Shown: in pieces, positions 59,265 to 64,000 of the stretch
How the letters are laid out: the number at the start of each line of letters is the position of its first letter
How positions within the stretch are numbered: position 1 is the first letter of the stretch
Assembly: GCF_006538325.1 (NCBI RefSeq)
Contig: NZ_BJKK01000005.1
Coordinates: 1-64,000, forward strand
Length of the DNA stretch: 64,000 nt
Direction of reading: 5' to 3'
Source: Alteromonas sp. KUL42
GTDB lineage: Bacteria > Pseudomonadota > Gammaproteobacteria > Enterobacterales > Alteromonadaceae
The notes under the pieces: model-generated
Seen by the model: only the letters and a program-made list of their open reading frames with translations
Told to the model about the DNA's origin: nothing
Database searches by the model: none
Made by a program: the position numbers and the translations under genes

Positions 59265-61092
59265 CTAGTTTTTATTGAGCTTAAATATATCGTTCCAAAG
59301 ATGAACTTGGTATAAACGAAATAACAACCGCTCATATTTGGCCGTCTCGAAAGTGTCACCTGCGAGAACGTCACTCAATGACTTCGTAAAAATAGGCCAC
59401 TCCAAAATGGGGGATTGACGAAGTTCCTTAACCATAAAACCTTTGGTTTCTGCCTTAATGTCAGAGGAGAAGCCAATTTTATCTCTCTCAAGCTCAGCTT
59501 TAAACCGTTGATAAGCGGGCAAAGTGCGTAGCACATATTTGTCCTTGGCATCATGCAACTTAAGCTTATCACCGCGACTAAAGACAAAATCAACGAGGCG
59601 ATGATCCATAAAGGGAGAGCGATTTTCAACGGAGTTATTCATTGCAACAATATCGCCATAATAAAGCAGATTTTCCAAGCCTAGCTGATGTTGTTCAATC
59701 AAATAACGATTGAATGCACTCGCATTAGTTTTGCCATCATCGTTCTTTTTAACCTGTAATGGCTCTGTTGTCGCTTTGTAGCGCGTAAAAAAGCGCTCGT
59801 AACCGTAGACTCGACGCATCCAACTCTTGGCAAATGGTGGAAGCATATTACGTAAGAACATTATTACTGATGATATAAAGCCCTGTTTGAGTTGGGCTTT
59901 AAAGCACTTAAGTGCTTGCTTAAACTGACCTTTAAACAGGAATACAAAAATCATTAAAATAAAATAATTCTTATATCCAGCCAACAACTCATCAGCTCCT
60001 TGACCATCAAGAGCGACTTTTATTCCGTTTTTTTGCTACCGACTCATACAGATAATCAATGGAGATTACAGCTGGTGAAGAGTGACCACGACCTAAGTGC
60101 TGAACCAATCGCCGAAGCCTAGCTTTAAATTCTTGTGGGTCTTGTTCTTGCTCACGTGTTGTGAGCTCCATCCCCAGTTTATCTGCAACTGCTTTCGCAT
60201 ATTTACTTTCATCCTCATGATCATTTGAAGCATATGTAAAAGCTGGTATAGGATTTTGCTTGGGACCAAATTGCTCGGCATAGTCAGCAATAATAGTGCT
60301 ATCTACCCCACCTGATAATAACACGCCAAAAGGAACATCTGAACGTAACCTTAGTTTTACCGCGTCTTTCAGTAACGATTCAAAATCAATAAAGCTCTGT
60401 TCGTCAACAGACTGAATTTTACCTTTATAATAGTCCCAATATCGATAAGTCTGAATATTACCCGTGGCATCAATTCGACAATAATGAGCTTTGGGAAACT
60501 CTTTAATGGCACTAAAAAACGTTCTTCCCTGACCATCATAACCTCCCTCTTGCAAAAACATCTGAATCAGCCCGTAGTCTATATCGCCGTTGCACAAAGG
60601 TGCTAACTGTTGAATTTCGCTGGCAACATAAAAAGTAGATTGATTTTCTAGAATAAAAAGTGGCTTCTGGCCAAAACGGTCTCGAGAAATGAGCATGGAC
60701 CGGTCAGACTGGTCGTAAATGACTAATGACCACATGCCATTGAAACGCTCAAAACAGTCCCCGCCCCAACAATGATAGGCCTTGAGTACTACTTCGGTAT
60801 CTGATTCACTCTCAAAATGATAACCGAGACTTCTCAACTCCTCTCTTAATTCAATGTAATTGAAGATCTCTCCGTTATACACCATAACGAGATGCTCAAA
60901 AACATAAGGTTGATTGCCGCTATCGGCAATACCAACAATAGAAAGCCTGGTATGGCCAACAAAACAAAAACCATCTGTAAAGTGGCTGCAGTTATCAGGG
61001 CCTCGATGAGATACCGACTCGATAGCGGCAATCAGTTCCGCTTCACTGTTATGCTGATCCTTTATATTGAATGAGGCAAAGATTCCGCACAT
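59265..61092 (-). pseudogene. Asparagine synthase-like amidotransferase, split by a single-base frameshift
   Basis: The first frame (61092 to 60007) starts M-C-G-I-F-A-S-F with Cys2, R-G-P-D-N and Y-N-G-E-I-F-N-Y, and has the PP-loop S-G-G-V-D-S-T. The second frame (to 59265) begins within the conserved L-D-G-Q-G-A-D-E-L-L-A-G-Y and ends with V-E-N-R-S-P-F-M-D-H-R-L-V. Deleting one A from the A7 run (T7 on plus, 60028-60034) restores 608 residues through V-A-K-N-G-I-K-V-A-L-D-G. This is the second such enzyme in the window and may amidate a uronic acid or act on another sugar. Sequence error is plausible. Confidence 0.85.
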
Positions 61093-61132
61093 AGAAAAAT
61101 AACTCCTTCTATCGTTTTAAACGATTAATAGC

Positions 61133-62251
61133 TTAATAAGTGATGGTAGATGGTAATTTTTCATTGAGCTCTTCAATCAAACATTGCTCAGTGTAATCAG
61201 CTCTCATCTTTTTCATCGCCTCAATATGTTCCGTCATTTTTATTAAAGGATCGCTAGCAAATAGCTTCTCAGCCCATTGAGGTTGGTCAAAGTCACAAAT
61301 AAACCCGAGTTCACCGTATTTGGTAACATACTCATTTACAGGGCTAATATTCGTTGAAATAAAGGGAATAGAATAAGCGATACAATCACAAAGATTACCA
61401 CTTAGCTTCCCTTCATAATCTCTGTTTTGAGACAACAAGATATAACTTGATTGGCACACCGCTGTTTCGTATTCCTCACTGTTCATCCAATGTTTTATTA
61501 CTTGGACGTTAGCCTTGTTCTCTATAGTAGACAACAACTCTGCTTGATAATCACCAGGGTTGTAAACGCGATAGTCCCAGATACCCTTTTTATCGGCTAG
61601 TACTAAATCTACCAAAGGCTGCAATGTTTTATCGGGCTTAGCTGGGCCAAAAAATGAGAGTATTGGCCTATTTGATAATGAAGCTGCAGACCTTTCGCGA
61701 TTAACCCCTTGATGGTACTTGACTACCTCAAGCTTTTTTTCGTCTGAAAAATGGATAAGACGATTAATTAAGGTTATCTCGAATTGTGTGTGGCAAAAGA
61801 CTTTGTCCACAAGTAAAAAGATAGCTTTTAGCAACCAACGCAGTAAACGCCCTTTTCCCGTAATTCGGCCTTTGGCAATATTGTTAGTTGGCACTAAAAC
61901 ATATTGATTGTTACCACCTAAGTTTTTTATCAAGAAAACTAAAATTGATAATTCTTCGAATCCTTGAATCACAACCAAACTGTTTCGCACTCTTGGCGAA
62001 GCAAAGACTTTTCTTATCAACTTGGAGCGTCCAGCAAAATCGTCATCTGGTTGCCCCTCAAAAGTGTTAATTGCTCCTTGATGTGAAGGAAAAAGTTTTT
62101 GCAGGTTAGCCTTTGAATACGCTGAAGTTATGATATCTGCTTCTATCCCTTGGGACTTGAAATATTTGATCCAGAATACATCGTCAAGAATCATATGTCC
62201 GGTTAGCTTGCCCCCTGTCAAAGAGGAAAAAATTAACGTTTTTCTAGTCAT
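61133..62251 (-). CDS. Putative glycosyltransferase (GT4/GT1-like)
   Basis: This encodes 372 residues. The N-terminus L-I-F-S-S-L-T-G-G-K-L-T-G-H-M-I-L resembles the GT-B acceptor loop. The second domain includes L-S-F-F-G-P-A-K-P-D-K-T-L and L-L-S-Q-N-R-D-Y-E-G-K-L-S-G-N-L-C-D-C-I-A-Y-S-I-P-F-I, a weak but recognisable donor site. Motifs are more diverged than in other GT4s of the window. ATG 62251 is chosen over GTG 62275; the GTG would nearly abut the upstream stop. Context supports a glycan transferase; confidence is moderate. Confidence 0.7.
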   Translation of the reverse strand: MTRKTLIFSSLTGGKLTGHMILDDVFWIKYFKSQGIEADIITSAYSKANLQKLFPSHQGAINTFEGQPDDDFAGRSKLIRKVFASPRVRNSLVVIQGFEELSILVFLIKNLGGNNQYVLVPTNNIAKGRITGKGRLLRWLLKAIFLLVDKVFCHTQFEITLINRLIHFSDEKKLEVVKYHQGVNRERSAASLSNRPILSFFGPAKPDKTLQPLVDLVLADKKGIWDYRVYNPGDYQAELLSTIENKANVQVIKHWMNSEEYETAVCQSSYILLSQNRDYEGKLSGNLCDCIAYSIPFISTNISPVNEYVTKYGELGFICDFDQPQWAEKLFASDPLIKMTEHIEAMKKMRADYTEQCLIEELNEKLPSTITY

Positions 62252-62278
62252 TAGCCATTGTCTCGGTGCTATCACCCA

Positions 62279-63853
62279 TCACACTAAGGTTTTCGTCATT
62301 AAGTATGAAGTAGGTGCAGTATCGTTGTCGTCGACAACAAAGCCATAACTCCGATATAGATTAAAGGCAGCAACATTGTCTTTATCGACTCTTAATACGA
62401 TGGATGACAAACCATGTTGATAAGCATGATTAATCAATTCACGCATCATTATTTTACCTAACCCCAGCCCTTTATGAGACTCAATAGCAGCAATTCCGAG
62501 CCATACCGTATCTTTGTCTTGATCAAGATGGCCGTACACTACGGGCTTACCATCTATTAACAACAGTAAAGTGGAAAGATGATTCTGCAGAACACTATAT
62601 TCACGAGTAGAGAAATAGCGAAAAGCACTCAAAGATGAGTGAGCATTGGTCAAAAACTGTTGCAGTAACCTTTGGTCTAACGCATCAGGTTCTGCATTTG
62701 AGTCGAGTAATTTAAACGCTAAAGGAGTCGACGTCACTTGATCTAGCTGCGTCAACAGCGTTTGACAAACAAAATCTATATCGTCATCACTAATGAGTGC
62801 TCCGCTAGGAAGTACTATTACGTTAGATGCGATATGCTGTGCATTTGGAATTGAGCGCTGACTAATATCAGCAAAAATAGGTAATTCGTCTGCAGTGTAA
62901 AAACCAGGTCTCGTTTCGATGCCGTATTTTAATAAACGATCCATTAACTCATCTCTACTGATGCTCAGTAAAGAAAAAGGAATGTAGATAGCAACCGCCC
63001 ACATTATTGGAGAGCTTATTTTGGGATAGCATTGAAATGAAATTAACGGATGGTTCGATAACGCGCTTTGGTAGCGTTCAAACACTCTTTCTTTTTGTTT
63101 TAATATAGCGTCGTACTGTTCAAATTGTGCTACACCGATAGCAGCAAGAACATTGGATAAACGGAAGTTGTTGCCATGTACTTCGTGCCAATAATGTTTC
63201 TTCTCTCGACGTAGACCATGACTTCTGAGCAAGACCATTTTTTCATACAACTCGGGATCTTTGCAGCTAACAATTCCACCTTCACCGCTTGAAATAGTTT
63301 TTGTGGCATGCAAACTAAAAGTACAAATATCGCCGAACGCGCCGCAATACTTGCCTTGATATTGTGAAAAGATTGCTTCTGCACAATCTTCAATAAGATA
63401 AATCCCATGTTTTTTCGCTATGTCTGCTAATTCAGCCATAGCAGACATCACACCGTAATTATGAATACAAACAATGGCTTTGGTTTTGGAGGTGATCAAT
63501 GCTTTGACGTGAGCAACGTCCATATTCCAATCAAATAATGACACATCTGCAAATACCGGTACCGCATTCATTTGTCTTAGCACATTCGCAGCAGCCATGA
63601 AACCGAAACCCGGTACGATAACCTCATCACCAGGCTTGATATCAATGCCTAAAAAAGCCAATTGTAATGCTGCTGTACCATTAGAAACTGCGAGTACATT
63701 ATTCAAGTCTAATAACGTTGAAAACTGCTGCTCTAACCTACCAACATATTGGCCTCCGGACACCCATTTAGAGTCGATAGCGTCAGTCACATACTGGCTT
63801 TCATTACCCCAATGATAAAAATCCGACCAGTTGATTTTCTTTTCATCTGACAT
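62279..63853 (-). CDS. Fusion of a DegT-type sugar aminotransferase and a GNAT acetyltransferase
   Basis: This encodes 524 residues. Residues 1-380 are a DegT/DnrJ/EryC1 aminotransferase like PerA (D-S-K-W-V-S-G-G-Q-Y-V, V-S-N-G-T-A-A-L-Q-L-A), with PLP lysine K185 in F-S-L-H-A-T-K-T-I-S-S-G-E-G-G. Residues about 390-524 form a GNAT domain with the acetyl-CoA loop G-L-G-L-G-K near 465 and N-V-A-A-F-N-L-Y-R-S-Y-G-F. One polypeptide could therefore make a 4-amino sugar and acylate it. GAAGGGA upstream of the ATG supports the start. It follows the partial membrane protein gene by 2 bp. Confidence 0.88.
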   Translation of the reverse strand: MSDEKKINWSDFYHWGNESQYVTDAIDSKWVSGGQYVGRLEQQFSTLLDLNNVLAVSNGTAALQLAFLGIDIKPGDEVIVPGFGFMAAANVLRQMNAVPVFADVSLFDWNMDVAHVKALITSKTKAIVCIHNYGVMSAMAELADIAKKHGIYLIEDCAEAIFSQYQGKYCGAFGDICTFSLHATKTISSGEGGIVSCKDPELYEKMVLLRSHGLRREKKHYWHEVHGNNFRLSNVLAAIGVAQFEQYDAILKQKERVFERYQSALSNHPLISFQCYPKISSPIMWAVAIYIPFSLLSISRDELMDRLLKYGIETRPGFYTADELPIFADISQRSIPNAQHIASNVIVLPSGALISDDDIDFVCQTLLTQLDQVTSTPLAFKLLDSNAEPDALDQRLLQQFLTNAHSSLSAFRYFSTREYSVLQNHLSTLLLLIDGKPVVYGHLDQDKDTVWLGIAAIESHKGLGLGKIMMRELINHAYQHGLSSIVLRVDKDNVAAFNLYRSYGFVVDDNDTAPTSYLMTKTLV

Positions 63854-63855
63854 TT

Positions 63856-64000
63856 TTAACTCCCTTCTACATTAAGAGCAGAAATTGTTTTTTTAAGCAA
63901 TAAGAAGAACCTAGTTGACGCATAGACCAATGAAGTGATCTGTATCGCTAGGATACATAAAATAAAACCGGAAACCCCCACATCTGGAGGCAAAAAGTAC
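63856..64000 (-). CDS. C-terminal end of a polytopic membrane protein, possibly a Wzx-like flippase
   Basis: A minus-strand frame enters from the right edge and ends at a TAA at 63856-63858, giving 47 residues. It holds a hydrophobic helix (G-V-S-G-F-I-L-C-I-L-A-I-Q-I) preceded by Y-F-L-P-P-D-V, then a short basic tail. The V-x-G-V-S-G-x-x-x-x helix start resembles the last helices of PST exporters. Only the tail is visible, so family assignment is tentative. The next gene starts 2 bp after the stop. Confidence 0.5.
   Translation of the reverse strand, partial: YFLPPDVGVSGFILCILAIQITSLVYASTRFFLLLKKTISALNVEGS

Overview
The window is an A+T-rich bacterial chromosome segment dominated by a very large surface-polysaccharide locus. 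Several genes read like close relatives of Pseudomonas aeruginosa O-antigen genes (wbpB, wbpD, wbpE, wbpG, hisH2, hisF2, wbpM type). Together with a Wzx/Wzy/Wzz set and E. coli-like wecE, manC and fcl, this points to a Gammaproteobacterium, plausibly a marine Alteromonadales-like one. The taxonomic guess is inference; there is no rRNA or tRNA gene to anchor it.

Layout. 1-3572 (minus): a huge secreted repeat protein (six DUF11-type repeats, then Ig-like domains) running off the left edge. 3680-6919 (plus): two exported proteins of unknown function and an S74 (endosialidase-chaperone) tail protein closed by a strong terminator. 7016-8673 (plus): two SAM methyltransferases. 8611-17565 (minus): a glycan-decoration group with a flippase-like membrane protein, sulfotransferase, GH43-like propeller, NeuD-like acetyltransferase, PhyH dioxygenase, GT2, WbqC, WecE aminotransferase and a GT-C membrane enzyme. 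17844-18293 (plus): an orphan membrane-anchored protein. 18310-39314 (minus): the core locus read from right to left, fcl, manC, wzz, a TviB/WbpO-type dehydrogenase, wbpB, wbpD, wbpE, wzx, asnB, wzy, GT4, a DegT aminotransferase, a WbpM/PglF-type dehydratase, a second wzx and two paralogous GT4s. 39315-39937: a divergent intergenic region with a pair of 26-bp inverted repeats. 39938-48861 (plus): wbpG, hisH, hisF, a bi-domain oxidoreductase, a heparinase II/III protein, GT4, an initiating phosphoglycosyltransferase and a PglD-type acetyltransferase. 48948-64000 (minus): methyltransferases, a fatty-acid desaturase, a compact ArnC/ArnE/formyltransferase/YdjC/YfhO cassette, more glycosyltransferases, a second asparagine synthase and an aminotransferase-GNAT fusion, ending in the tail of another membrane protein.

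How the genes fit together (inference from families). The dehydrogenase, WbpB, WbpE and WbpD convert UDP-GlcNAc to a UDP-2,3-diacetamido-uronic acid, and WbpG/HisH/HisF on the divergent operon turn one acetamido group into an acetamidino group. The WbpM-type dehydratase, the 23.7-kb aminotransferase and the PglD-type enzyme could make a diacetamido-trideoxyhexose (bacillosamine type), loaded onto lipid carrier by the PglC-type transferase. ManC and Fcl supply GDP-mannose and GDP-fucose, but no gmd is present. Repeat units are flipped by Wzx, polymerised by Wzy and length-controlled by Wzz. Two further modules pair a membrane-anchored GT2 with a large polytopic protein, suggesting periplasmic decoration through undecaprenyl-phosphate sugars.

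The most distinctive segment is 52243-57539: five tightly packed genes that combine the logic of the Arn lipid A pathway (formyltransferase, GT2, deacylase, small flippase) with a YfhO-type terminal transferase. A second notable property is seven apparent single-base frameshifts, all at short A/T runs, in otherwise conserved genes; these may be sequence errors or real decay.
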